64,000 nt of DNA from Mogibacterium kristiansenii (GCF_009695905.1 NZ_VUNA01000004.1:62001-126000); one strand, 5' to 3'. Counted from the first letter of the stretch, positions 34,840 through 43,426 are shown. Program-made: numbers and translations. Notes: generated by a model from the sequence alone, not told the origin.

Positions 34840-35781
34840 ATGATACATAATTTTATCGTGTGCTTAAATGCAGTCATCCCGCTGGTGCTGTACCTGGTGG
34901 TGGGAATGCTGGTGCGAAAATACAGCGTGCTGACGGAAAAGGATGTGCGGAAATTCAACAAGATGGTATTCGCGGTGTTTTTTCCGGCGCTGATGTTTGA
35001 AAATCTCTATTCGGCGGATATTTCGGAAGCCTTCGACGGACGGCTGATTCTTTTTGCCTGCCTCTTCGTGCTGGCAGTGTGCGGAATCACCTGGGGAATC
35101 GTAGTTCGCATGGACATACCGGACCGAACCCGGGGCGCCATGATTCAGGCGGTGTACCGGAGCAACTTCATCCTCATGGGGCTTCCGGTGGCGGAGAACA
35201 TCTACGGCAAGGGCTGCGTGTCGGTGACGGCGGCGCTGATCATGTTCGTGGTGCCGCTGTACAACTTCTTGGCGGTCATCGTGCTGGAATACTTCCGGGG
35301 CGGCCGGGCGAATTTGAAGTCCGTGCTGAAAAAAATCTTGACGAACCCGATCATCCTGGGTGCGGTGGCGGCGATTCTGGCGCTGGCGCTGAACATTTCG
35401 GTGCCGTCTGCGGTGAACAAAACCATCTCCGGAATGTGCGATGCCACCACGCCGATTGCCATGATTCTGCTGGGCGCATCCTTCAACAAGAGCAGCGTTC
35501 ATGCGGGCAAAAAAAATCTTACGATATGCGTTCTGGCCCGGCTGGTCATCGTACCGGCGATTGGCTTGGGGCTTGCGGCGATGCTGGGCGTCCGAGACGT
35601 GGCGCTGGTTTCCCTGATTGCCATGATGGCGGCGCCACCGGCAGTTTCCTCCTATACCATGGCGGAGGCGATGGACTCCGACGGCGAGCTTGCGGGAAAT
35701 GCGGTGATTTTTGCCACGCCGCTGTCCTGTGTGACCATCTTCCTGTGGCTGTTCCTGTTCAAGAGCTTGGGAATGTTTTAA
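34840..35781 (+). CDS. AEC-family transporter
   Basis: A 313-residue membrane protein with about ten hydrophobic segments in the auxin-efflux-carrier arrangement: VIPLVLYLVVGMLV first, then NPIILGAVAAILALAL and PAVSSYTMAEAM. AEC carriers often export organic acids such as malate or lactate; the substrate here is unknown. I start at ATG 34840. It follows the citrate operon but probably has its own promoter (TACAAT near 34797). A second AEC gene lies at 40921-41868. Confidence 0.8.
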   Translation: MIHNFIVCLNAVIPLVLYLVVGMLVRKYSVLTEKDVRKFNKMVFAVFFPALMFENLYSADISEAFDGRLILFACLFVLAVCGITWGIVVRMDIPDRTRGAMIQAVYRSNFILMGLPVAENIYGKGCVSVTAALIMFVVPLYNFLAVIVLEYFRGGRANLKSVLKKILTNPIILGAVAAILALALNISVPSAVNKTISGMCDATTPIAMILLGASFNKSSVHAGKKNLTICVLARLVIVPAIGLGLAAMLGVRDVALVSLIAMMAAPPAVSSYTMAEAMDSDGELAGNAVIFATPLSCVTIFLWLFLFKSLGMF

Positions 35782-35861
35782 ACAAAAAGTCTGTTTTTCA
35801 CTGGCTACCTATTGAAAACTGCATTTTTGGCGGAATAGAACGACCGAAGTCAACGAGACGA

Positions 35862-35887
35862 AAAGAGCTGCGGCGGCAGCTCTTTTT
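35862..35887 (+). terminator. terminator after the AEC transporter gene
   Basis: AGAGCTG (35864-35870) pairs with CAGCTCT (35877-35883), then a T run. Array D begins 31 bp later. Confidence 0.85.
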
Positions 35888-35918
35888 CTATTCCCGATTC
35901 CGAGCGCGCGGTCTTCCC

Positions 35919-36402
35919 TGTTGGCGCCTTGCTCCCCGCAAGCCCTTGCTCCACCGTCGGGTCACGCCAACATAGGCGCCGTTATCCCGGCGCGCGGGCT
36001 TTCCTGTTGGCGCCTTGCTTCCCGCAAGCCCTTGCGCCTTCGTCGGGCCACGCCAACAGAGGCGCCGTTTCCCCGGCGCGCGGCCTTCCCGGTTCGCGCC
36101 TTGCTCCCCGCAAGCCCTTGCGCCTTCGTCAGGCCACGCCAACAGCGGCACCGTTTCCCCGGCGCGCGGGCTTCCATGTTGGCGCCTTGCTTCCCGCAAG
36201 CCCTTGCGCCTTCGTCGGGACACGCCAACAGAGGCACCGTTTCCCCGGCGCGCGGGCTTCCATGTTGGCGCCTTGCTTCCCGCAAGCCCTTGCGCCTTCG
36301 TCGGGCCACGCCAACAGAGGCGCCGTTTCCCCGGCGCGCGGCCTTTCCGGTTGGCGCCTTGCTCCCCGCAAGCCCTTGCGCCTTCGTCAGGCCACGCCAA
36401 CA
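35919..36402 (-). repeat. array D: six palindromic units, exact 86-bp period, core on minus strand
   Basis: Units of 54 bp start at 35919, 36005, 36091, 36177, 36263 and 36349. Arms are TGTTGGCG and CGCCAACA in units 1, 2, 4 and 5. Unit 6 has left arm GGTTGGCG and unit 3 GGTTCGCG, with the right arm unchanged. Read on the minus strand the core is ACGAAGGCGCAAGGG then CTTGCGGGA, clearly the same as arrays A-C. Each 32-bp inter-unit can itself form a small GCGCCG/CGGCGC hairpin. No gene lies here. Confidence 0.9.
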
Positions 36403-36434
36403 GGGGCGCCGTTCCCCCGGCGCGCAGCCTTTTC

Positions 36435-36776
36435 GGTTCGCGCCTGCCAGCCGGCAAAGCCAATAAATTCGGTTTTCGAGCGCGAACCCTGGAACGGAAG
36501 GAAGCGGAAAAGCAGCCCGGACTCAGGTTCGGTTCGCGCCTGCCAGCCGGCAAAGCCAATAAATTCGGTTTTCGAGCGCGAACCCTGGAACGGAAGGAAG
36601 CGGAAAAGCAGCCCGGACTCAGGTTCGGTTCGCGCCTGCCGGTCGGCAAAGCCAATGAATTCGGTTTCCGAGCGCGAACCCTGGAACTGGAAGAGGCGGA
36701 AAAGCAGCCCGGACTCAGGTTCGGTTCGCGCCCGCCGGCCGACAAAGCCAATGAATTCGGTTTCCGAGCGCGAACC
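36435..36776 (-). repeat. array E: four palindromic units, exact 96-bp period, continuing array D
   Basis: The first unit falls exactly one 86-bp step after the last unit of D. Then units follow at 36531, 36627 and 36723, 96 bp apart with 42-bp inter-units. Unit length stays 54 bp. Both arms have changed, to GGTTCGCG and CGCGAACC, and the core is more diverged (minus strand: CCGAATTTATTGGC then TTTGCCGGC). Confidence 0.85.
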
Positions 36777-36827
36777 GCCGGCTCGGAATGTGTGAAGCAA
36801 AAAACACAGGAATTCCCATCCACTTCC

Positions 36828-36856
36828 TTGAATGAGTGCTAGGACTCTGTTAAAAT
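36828..36856 (+). promoter_or_regulatory. promoter of the G3E GTPase pair
   Basis: TTGAAT (36828-36833) and TAAAAT (36851-36856) with 17-bp spacing. GAGTGCTAGGACTC, a loose palindrome, lies between the two boxes and may be an operator. The leader to the start codon is 57 nt. Confidence 0.65.
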
Positions 36857-36913
36857 TAAATACGTTGAACCAAAACCCGCAAGGGTAAGATATACAAGAA
36901 AGAAGGGATAGAA

Positions 36914-38080
36914 ATGACGAAAGTAGATATTTTTTCCGGATTCCTGGGAGCCGGAAAGACGACGCTGATTCGGAAGCTGATTGAGGAAGCTTATGGGGAC
37001 GAGAAAATCGTTCTGATCGAGAACGAATTCGGAGAAATCGGTGTAGACAAGGGATTCCTGAAGAATACCGGGATTCAGATTAACCAGATGAATGCCGGAT
37101 GCATTTGCTGCACCCTGGTAGGGGATTTCGGAAAGGCACTGAACGAGGTCATCGAGCAGTACCATCCGGATCGGATTCTCATCGAACCGTCCGGCGTGGG
37201 CAAACTGTCCGACGTTATCATCGCCGTGCAGGATCTGGAGAATGAGGAGATTCAGCTGAACGGCTTTACCACCGTGGTGGATGCCAAGAAGGCGAAGATG
37301 TATCTGAAGAACTTCGGCGAATTCTACGTGAACCAGGTGGAACACGCCAGCTCCATTATCCTGAGCCACGTGCAGGGATTGAGCCAGGAGAAAATCGATC
37401 AGGTCATCGGTCTGCTGAGAGAACACAATACCGAGGCATCCATCGTGACCACGGATTGGAAGGAAATCAGCGGCAAGAAGATCCTGGAAACCATGGAACA
37501 GAAGAAGACTTTGTCCGCGGAGCTGGATCACCTGAGAGAAGAAGCACATCGGGAACAGGAAGAGCACGAGGCGGAGCACCATCATCACGATCATGACCAT
37601 GAGGACCATGACCACGAGTGCGGCTGCGAGCACCACCATGACCATGAGGAGCATGATCACGACCATGAAGAACACGGCTGCTGCGGCCATCACGAACATC
37701 ACCACGACCATGACCACGAAGAGCACGAGCATCATCACGACCATGACCATGAATGCGGCTGCGGTCACCACCATCATCATCACCACCACCACGGTCACGA
37801 TGCGGACGAGGTATTCGATGAATTCGGTGTTACCACTGCTCACAAATACAGCAGAGAGCAGATTGAATCTGCTCTGGAAGCCATCCAGAACGAAGCGGAA
37901 TGCGGACAGGTGCTCCGTTCCAAGGGTATCCTGGAAGGTACCGACGGCAAGTGGTACCAGTTCGATTACGTTCCGGGCGAACCGGAAGTGCGTGAGGGCG
38001 AGCCGGAAGCCACCGGCATGATTTGCGTCATCGGTGTGGGTCTGGCACAGGATCACATCAAAGAGTTGTTCGGATTATAA
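36914..38080 (+). CDS. G3E-family (CobW/ZNG-type) metallochaperone GTPase with a His-rich stretch
   Basis: A 388-residue GTPase. Walker A is GFLGAGKTTL (residues 9-18). The metal-binding motif G-x-C-x-C-C is C63, C65, C66 in AGCICC, followed by EPSGVGKLSDV. Residues about 215-298 are an extreme His/Asp/Glu region of H-D-H-E and HHHHH runs with a few CGC groups, probably a zinc or nickel store. A CobW C-terminal domain follows. It would insert metal into a client protein. It is co-transcribed with a second G3E gene 15 bp downstream; no metalloenzyme gene is adjacent. Confidence 0.9.
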   Translation: MTKVDIFSGFLGAGKTTLIRKLIEEAYGDEKIVLIENEFGEIGVDKGFLKNTGIQINQMNAGCICCTLVGDFGKALNEVIEQYHPDRILIEPSGVGKLSDVIIAVQDLENEEIQLNGFTTVVDAKKAKMYLKNFGEFYVNQVEHASSIILSHVQGLSQEKIDQVIGLLREHNTEASIVTTDWKEISGKKILETMEQKKTLSAELDHLREEAHREQEEHEAEHHHHDHDHEDHDHECGCEHHHDHEEHDHDHEEHGCCGHHEHHHDHDHEEHEHHHDHDHECGCGHHHHHHHHHGHDADEVFDEFGVTTAHKYSREQIESALEAIQNEAECGQVLRSKGILEGTDGKWYQFDYVPGEPEVREGEPEATGMICVIGVGLAQDHIKELFGL

Positions 38081-38095
38081 TAGCAGGGGAGAATT

Positions 38096-39070
38096 ATGAC
38101 AGTAAGATTGGAAGATCGTCAAGCCCGAGAACTGCCGGTATATCTTTTTACCGGATTCCTGGGCGGCGGCAAAACTACTTTTATTCAAGATACACTGAAC
38201 AGCCCGGACTTCGATCCGGAGGTGCCGACGTTGTTGTTGGTCTGCGAAGAGGGCGAGGCGGAATACGATATCAGCGCATTCGCAAGTCCGGAAAACGTTT
38301 TCGTGGAATACATCGATGACGAGGCGGATTTGACGCGTATGGCATTGCAGAAGCTGGAGAGCAAGTATCGGTTCGACCGGATTTTGGTGGAGTACAACGG
38401 CATGTGGATGCTCCAGTCCCTGTTTGCCAGCCTGCCGCCGAACTGGATTGTGGCGCAGGAGATGCTGTTCGTGGATGCCACCACGTTCCTGATGTACAAC
38501 CAGAACATGCGTCAGCTGTGCTTTGACAAAATGCAGACCGCGGAGCTGGTGGTGTTCAACCGCTGCACCAAGGGGTTTGACAAAATGCCGTTCCACAAGG
38601 AGGTGCGGGTGGCGAACCGGAGATCTCAAATTCTCTACGAGTACGGTCCGTACGATGTGGAGCCGGATGATATCGAGGACCCGCTGCCGTTCGATAAGAC
38701 CCAGTCTAAAATCACCATTTCCGATGATGATTACGCGGAGTGGTACCGGGATATCAACGAGAACGAGGACGATTACGAGGGCAAAACCCTGACCCTGAAG
38801 GGCCGCGTGGCCATGGCGGAGGACCTGGGCACGAAGGGACGTTTCGCCTTCGGCCGTCACGTGATGACCTGCTGCGTGGAGGATATTCAGTTCGCCGGAT
38901 TGATGTGCATTTACGCCAATGCGGATGATTTCAAAACCGGCGATTGGGTGGAAATCACCGCCAAAGTCCGGGTAGAATACGAGGAAGCCTATGGTGAGAA
39001 GGGCCCGGTGCTTTACGCCAAGTCGGTAAAAGCATGTGCGCCGGCGGATCCGGAAGTGGCCACGTTCTAG
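38096..39070 (+). CDS. G3E-like GTPase fused to a DUF1980/YcgQ-type C-terminal domain
   Basis: A 324-residue protein. Walker A is GFLGGGKTTF (about 19-28). The CxCC metal motif of true CobW proteins is absent. From about residue 228 (GKTLTLKGRVAMAED) the C-terminal region has RHVMTCCVEDIQFAGLM and GDWVEITAKV, which resembles the C-terminal domain of TIGR03943/YcgQ (DUF1980) proteins, often linked with permeases in zinc-related loci. Such a fusion suggests a partner role to the neighbouring His-rich GTPase. Function is inferred from domains only. Confidence 0.75.
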   Translation: MTVRLEDRQARELPVYLFTGFLGGGKTTFIQDTLNSPDFDPEVPTLLLVCEEGEAEYDISAFASPENVFVEYIDDEADLTRMALQKLESKYRFDRILVEYNGMWMLQSLFASLPPNWIVAQEMLFVDATTFLMYNQNMRQLCFDKMQTAELVVFNRCTKGFDKMPFHKEVRVANRRSQILYEYGPYDVEPDDIEDPLPFDKTQSKITISDDDYAEWYRDINENEDDYEGKTLTLKGRVAMAEDLGTKGRFAFGRHVMTCCVEDIQFAGLMCIYANADDFKTGDWVEITAKVRVEYEEAYGEKGPVLYAKSVKACAPADPEVATF

Positions 39071-39154
39071 AAAAACAGGAGGCGCTGCCGAGCCATAGAA
39101 GCGGTCGGCCGCACTGAAGAAAAAAGGGAAGACCTGAAAAAAGAAGATTGAAAA

Positions 39155-39200
39155 CAGCGGTGTGCTACAGGTGAAATGCCTGTTGGCGCACCGCTGATTT
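39155..39200 (+). terminator. probable terminator of the G3E operon
   Basis: CAGCGGTGTGC (39155-39165) pairs with GCGCACCGCTG (39186-39196), followed by ATTTTG. The T run is short. Confidence 0.6.
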
Positions 39201-39250
39201 TGTATAAAGGGAATGTTTTTTATGCGCCGGCGCGGGATTTGTGTGAAGAT

Positions 39251-39552
39251 TTTGCTCCCCGAGACGGAACTATAAGACCTAGCGGGGATGGGGGAGCAAA
39301 CCGCGCCTCGGAAAACCGGCCGATCCTGTTGGCGCCTGACTCCTCGCAAGTCTTTGATTTTTCGTCGCGGGGCACCACGTTGTTGGACCCGAAAGGGTCT
39401 TCGTTCGGGTAAACGTGGTGCTTCACACGCGTCAAAGCCTTGATTTTTCGTCGCGGGGCACCACGTTGTTGGACCCGAAAGGGTCTTCGTTCGGGTGGAC
39501 GTGGTGCTTCACACGCGTCAAAGCCTTGATCCTTCGTCGCGGGGTACCACGT
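39251..39552. repeat. array F: four heterogeneous palindromic units
   Basis: Unit F1 (39251-39300, core on plus strand) has arms TTTGCTCCC and GGGAGCAAA. Three units of 54 bp with the core on the minus strand then start at 39327, 39413 and 39499, exactly 86 bp apart. The last two have arms ACGTGGTGC and GCACCACGT (GTACCACGT in the last), the stem type of array A. Unit 39327 is a hybrid: left arm TGTTGGCGC (array D type) but right arm GCACCACGT, not complementary. Inter-units contain GACCC-GAAA-GGGTC, a GNRA-type hairpin. The array runs into the damaged end of a surface-protein gene. Confidence 0.85.
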
Positions 39553-39593
39553 CGTTGGGTCAGCGTGGCCCACCGGTCGCCGGCCGGCCTCTC

Positions 39594-40882
39594 TCGGGCC
39601 GCGCCCACAATGATGAAGAGGTGCGTTCCCATGCCGCCGGTGGATGGAAGCGGGTCCGGATCCTTTGGGGTAAATTCCCAGGTTCCGGTGAACTTCACAT
39701 TTCCGTCGCCGGCGGGATCCTTCGGAAGCAAAGCCGTCACTTCTTCCGGCAGTTCTTTGTCGGCGGTAAGACTTTTGAATTCGTATTGAACCGTAAACTG
39801 TTTAAATACCTTCTCGAACACGGCGGTGTACACCGCACCCTCCGTGGCATCTTTGATGGTCGGACTCCAGCCTTTAAAAATATAATCGTATTTCTCATCC
39901 GATGCTTTAGTGGCGTCCGGCAAGATGATATCTTTGGCGGTGGTGCCCAGCGGGTAGTACGATTCTTTATACACCGTGGATCCGTCTTCATTGGTGAATT
40001 TGATGTGTACCAGAGACGGATTTGCGGCGGCAATTAAAGCCACCTCTCCGGAGCCGTCAATGCTGGCATAGCCGGTGTATTCCTTGCGCGCCGCCTTCTC
40101 TTGCTCGGTGTACCGAGAATTTGTTCGCGGTATTCTCTGTGACGGTGCATCCCTTGATATTCATATTTGTATAGTAACCGTAAGATGCAATTCCGGCACC
40201 GGTCGCTGCCTTATTTTCTTTGACGTTCGTGGTTTCGATGGAAGCCGCTGCCGGCGATTTCAGCATGGACACCAGCACGCCGCCACCCATTCCGTCCGAT
40301 GTACCAGCGGTGTTGTCCGATATTTGAGCGTTTTTAACATACAGTCCCGGCTTTTTCGTAGCTCCTGCGGCAGGGGTAGCGGCGCAAATCGCGTCCGCAG
40401 ACGCATAATAATAACCGGATGCAAAAACACCGCCGCCGAAATAGTTGTTTCCTTCTCTTCCCGAAAGGGTCATACCCGAGTACATATTGCAGGTGCCCTC
40501 AATATTCAGCATGTCCGGCGCATCGTTGTTCATACCCTCTGCGCTGCGGATGTTCAGGACGTTGCCGTCCGTCGAACCCAATGTCAATTCCGCCCCCTTG
40601 GTCACCTGGATGGAACCGTACACTCCCATTGTCAGTGTATGGCCATTTCCCAGAATGGTCGCTTTGCGGGACGAGTCGATGGAAAAGCCGTTGCGGAAAT
40701 ATCGGCGGTCAGCTCGATGGTATATTCGCTGTCGGAATCCTTGTTGACCCGAGCAATCGCTTCCTCGAATTCCTTTTGGTTCGATACGCGGATGACGTTG
40801 GACTCCGCGGCAGATGCGGACATCGGCACGAAGCAGAATATCGTGATCAGCGTAAGGATAAGGATTGCAGTTCTTTTTTCAT
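39594..40882 (-). pseudogene. frameshifted sortase-anchored surface protein
   Basis: ATG 40882 opens MKK, but the signal peptide (KRTAILILTLITIFCFVPMSASA) continues one frame off, after a run of six A. A second shift near 40700 leads from ELTADI to FRNGFSIDSSRKATILGNG, and a third near 40120 from TENTANK to SRYTEQEKAARKEYTG. The remnant resembles a right-handed beta-helix adhesin followed by an InlB-type repeat (YYPLGTTAKDIILPDA). Near its C-terminus is the sorting motif LPSTGG and the first residues of a hydrophobic anchor (THLFIIVGAA), which then breaks off into sequence leading to array F. The gene is dead as it stands. Confidence 0.8.
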
Positions 40883-40920
40883 TTATATCCCCGGAAGATG
40901 TAGCGTTAATTTTTCGAAAC

Positions 40921-41868
40921 TTAGATCCACCCGTGACTCTTCAGGATGAACAGCCAGAAGGTGAGAGAAAAGGCGGAAAGCAGGGTGGTGAGCATCACCG
41001 TGCTGATGGTAAGGTCTCCTTTGTGCCCCATGCCCTTTGCCATGACAAAGCAGCTGATGGTGGTGGACGAACCGCACATCACCAGTGCCGCCACCAGCAG
41101 GTCATTCCGGAACCCCAGATGAACTCCTAATGGCAGGAACAGGGCACACAGACCGAACAGCTTGATAAAAGTACTGACCAGCGCGGGAACGGCAGACTGC
41201 CGGGCTTTCTCCCACTGAAAGGAAGCACCCATGGCGATGATTCCCAGCGGGGTAGCGCAGCGACCCACGTAGTCCACGGTGGTATCGCCGATGGTCGGAA
41301 GCGGTAGGCACAGGAGAGACCATGCAAAACCCAAGAGAATGGATAAAATGATAGGATTGGTGAGAATCCCGTGAAGGGTTTTGCGGAGGAGCATCGCGTC
41401 CATTTTCCCCCGGTCCGGCCGGTACATCTCCAGGATGATCACCGCCGCGATGTTGTAGATGGGCACGGCACCGATGACCATCAAAGGCGCCATTCCCACG
41501 TTGTGATACAGATTTTGGACCACCGCAATGCCAAGAATGGTAGCGCTGCTACGGTAGGACGTCTGAATGAACTCCCCTTGGATGCTCCGATCCTTCAGAA
41601 GATAGGAAACTCCGGTGCAGATCAGGATGCTGGCCAGCGTGGCCAAGGCGCAGTACACCACGTAAGCGGTATTCCAGTTTGTCCGATAGTCCGTCCGGTA
41701 CATGTCGTGAAAGAGCAGCGCCGGAAGGCAAACCCGGAACACCAGCGTGTTGAGCCGCGCGGTAAAAGCATCGTCCACCAGCTGAATTTTCCGGAGAAAC
41801 ATCCCCAGAAGAATCAGAAAAAAGATGGGCACCGTCGCGTTGAGACAAAAAATCAGATTATTCAGCAT
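40921..41868 (-). CDS. AEC-family transporter (second copy)
   Basis: A 315-residue membrane carrier related to the one at 34840, with the same layout: LNATVPIFFLILLGMFLRKIQLVDD at the start and NPIILSILLGFAWSLLCL in the middle, ending TISCFVMAKGMG and several helices. It is 12 bp downstream of an SDR gene on the same strand, so the two are probably co-transcribed. Substrate unknown, perhaps an organic acid. Confidence 0.8.
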   Translation of the reverse strand: MLNNLIFCLNATVPIFFLILLGMFLRKIQLVDDAFTARLNTLVFRVCLPALLFHDMYRTDYRTNWNTAYVVYCALATLASILICTGVSYLLKDRSIQGEFIQTSYRSSATILGIAVVQNLYHNVGMAPLMVIGAVPIYNIAAVIILEMYRPDRGKMDAMLLRKTLHGILTNPIILSILLGFAWSLLCLPLPTIGDTTVDYVGRCATPLGIIAMGASFQWEKARQSAVPALVSTFIKLFGLCALFLPLGVHLGFRNDLLVAALVMCGSSTTISCFVMAKGMGHKGDLTISTVMLTTLLSAFSLTFWLFILKSHGWI

Positions 41869-41880
41869 GCGTTAAAAACT

Positions 41881-42537
41881 CTAGTCCTTCCATACAAAAT
41901 GGGCGTCTCCGGCTTCCCCGCCGTCAATCAGCAGGTTCTGCCCGGTCATGAAGCGATTCCGTACCCCGACGAAATAGATCCATTCCGCGATTTCCTCCGG
42001 CGTCGCCCAGCGTCGAAGCGGCGTCAGCGCCATGATTTGATTCCACAGCTCCGGATCCTCCATCACCGGTCGGTTCAAATCCGTCAGAACCCCGCCGGGA
42101 TCGATGCTGTTGCACACCGCCCGAGGCGCCAGACGAAGCGCTGCGTTCTTCGTATAGGTGAGAAGTCCACCCTTGCTGGCCGCATACTCCGGAAATTCCG
42201 ACCCTGTATGAGCGCTGGCGGATCCCACCATCACCACCGCCCGAATCCGCGGGTTGGCGATGGCATATTTTTCCGTAATTCGAATCGTCCCCATCAGGTT
42301 GATTTCGATATCCCGTCCGCTGTCCTGAACGCCCGCATTGTTGATGAGAATTTCCGGCTGCACATCCTCCGGATAGGCATCCGCATCGCAGATATCCAGA
42401 ATCTCATGGCGATAATTGGGATGTGCGAGGGCAGGGGGCTTCCGGTCGAAACCCACCACCGAGTGACCCCGCTCCAGAAAATATTCCGCCGTGGCCCGAC
42501 CGATACCGTCGGACGTGCCGGTAATCAGAATGTCCAT
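41881..42537 (-). CDS. short-chain dehydrogenase/reductase
   Basis: A 218-residue SDR. TGTSDGIGRATAEYF binds the coenzyme, NNAG stabilises the fold, catalytic Ser lies in VGSASAHTG and Tyr/Lys in YAASKGG. The C-terminus MTGQNLLIDGGEAG is typical. Substrate unknown. It lies between a VUT transporter and an AEC transporter on the same strand. Confidence 0.85.
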   Translation of the reverse strand: MDILITGTSDGIGRATAEYFLERGHSVVGFDRKPPALAHPNYRHEILDICDADAYPEDVQPEILINNAGVQDSGRDIEINLMGTIRITEKYAIANPRIRAVVMVGSASAHTGSEFPEYAASKGGLLTYTKNAALRLAPRAVCNSIDPGGVLTDLNRPVMEDPELWNQIMALTPLRRWATPEEIAEWIYFVGVRNRFMTGQNLLIDGGEAGDAHFVWKD

Positions 42538-42573
42538 GGCAAACTCCTTTTATCACATTCTCCTAAAAACAAT

Positions 42574-43317
42574 TTACGCGAACTGCGCCGTTTTCCGGCA
42601 ATACTGCAGGTACGGTTCGCCTACTTTTTCCGCTTCCCACTGCAGGCTTACCCGATAGCCGAGCGGGCTGAACACCACTTCACACAGCAGTTCCATTACG
42701 GCGCCGGTGAGGGAGCAGAAGAACACCTGCACCGGGGTCCAGCCGAAGAAGTGGTAGGACACCACCAGCGCGAAGGTGAGGTTGTCGATGAACTGCGCGA
42801 TTATCGTGGAGGTGAAAGAGCGGATGGCGAAATCCCGGTAGCTCGTGTTCCGGAGCCTTTTGCCCAGGAATGAGTTGATGCCGGCGTTGCAGATGGAAGA
42901 CAGGAACATGGCCAGACTGCTGCCCAGAACCACGTACCAGGCCCCGCCGATGGTGGCGTTCAGCGCGTCGTTCACCTGCATGCTGCCGGTGGAATAGTAT
43001 TCCCCCCACATGCCCGGCGTCATGGTCAGCGCCTTGAAAATCAAGCTGGCACCCAGGTTGATCACCAGAGCCAGAATGGCGATTTTCGCCGCCGCCTTTC
43101 CGCCGAAGCGCTTGCACAGCATATCCATGCACAAGAAAGATACCCAGCTCAGTGCGAAACCGCAGTCCAGTGCCAGATACTTAAACGAAAACAGCTCCTT
43201 GTTGGCCAGAAGGTTCATCATGATGACGCTGACCACGAAAAGAGATGTTACGAGACTGGGAACGTTGCGAAGAAGGATTCGGTAATCCTCCAGTTCCCCT
43301 TTGATCCATTTTTTCAT
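42574..43317 (-). CDS. VUT-family transporter (YhhQ type, queuosine precursor uptake candidate)
   Basis: A 247-residue membrane protein with about six hydrophobic segments. NVPSLVTSLFVVSVIMMNLLANK opens it; GASLIFKALTM, LGSSLAMFLSS and FIDNLTFALVVSYHFFGW follow. The pattern matches the VUT/YhhQ family (COG1738), whose studied members import queuosine precursors. I start at ATG 43317; the much longer frame reaching 44493 runs antisense through the D-lactate dehydrogenase gene. Its 100-nt leader contains CAAGCAG/CTGCTTG and CGGC/GCCG hairpins, but I could not match a preQ1 riboswitch. Confidence 0.8.
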   Translation of the reverse strand: MKKWIKGELEDYRILLRNVPSLVTSLFVVSVIMMNLLANKELFSFKYLALDCGFALSWVSFLCMDMLCKRFGGKAAAKIAILALVINLGASLIFKALTMTPGMWGEYYSTGSMQVNDALNATIGGAWYVVLGSSLAMFLSSICNAGINSFLGKRLRNTSYRDFAIRSFTSTIIAQFIDNLTFALVVSYHFFGWTPVQVFFCSLTGAVMELLCEVVFSPLGYRVSLQWEAEKVGEPYLQYCRKTAQFA

Positions 43318-43426
43318 AATAGTACTCCTTTGGTTTTGATATTTTACAAGCAGGATATCGGACCCGAACTGCTTGATGGGAATGTCTTCCGGCAGAGGCG
43401 ATCTCCGCCGAAAACACGTACGCTCT

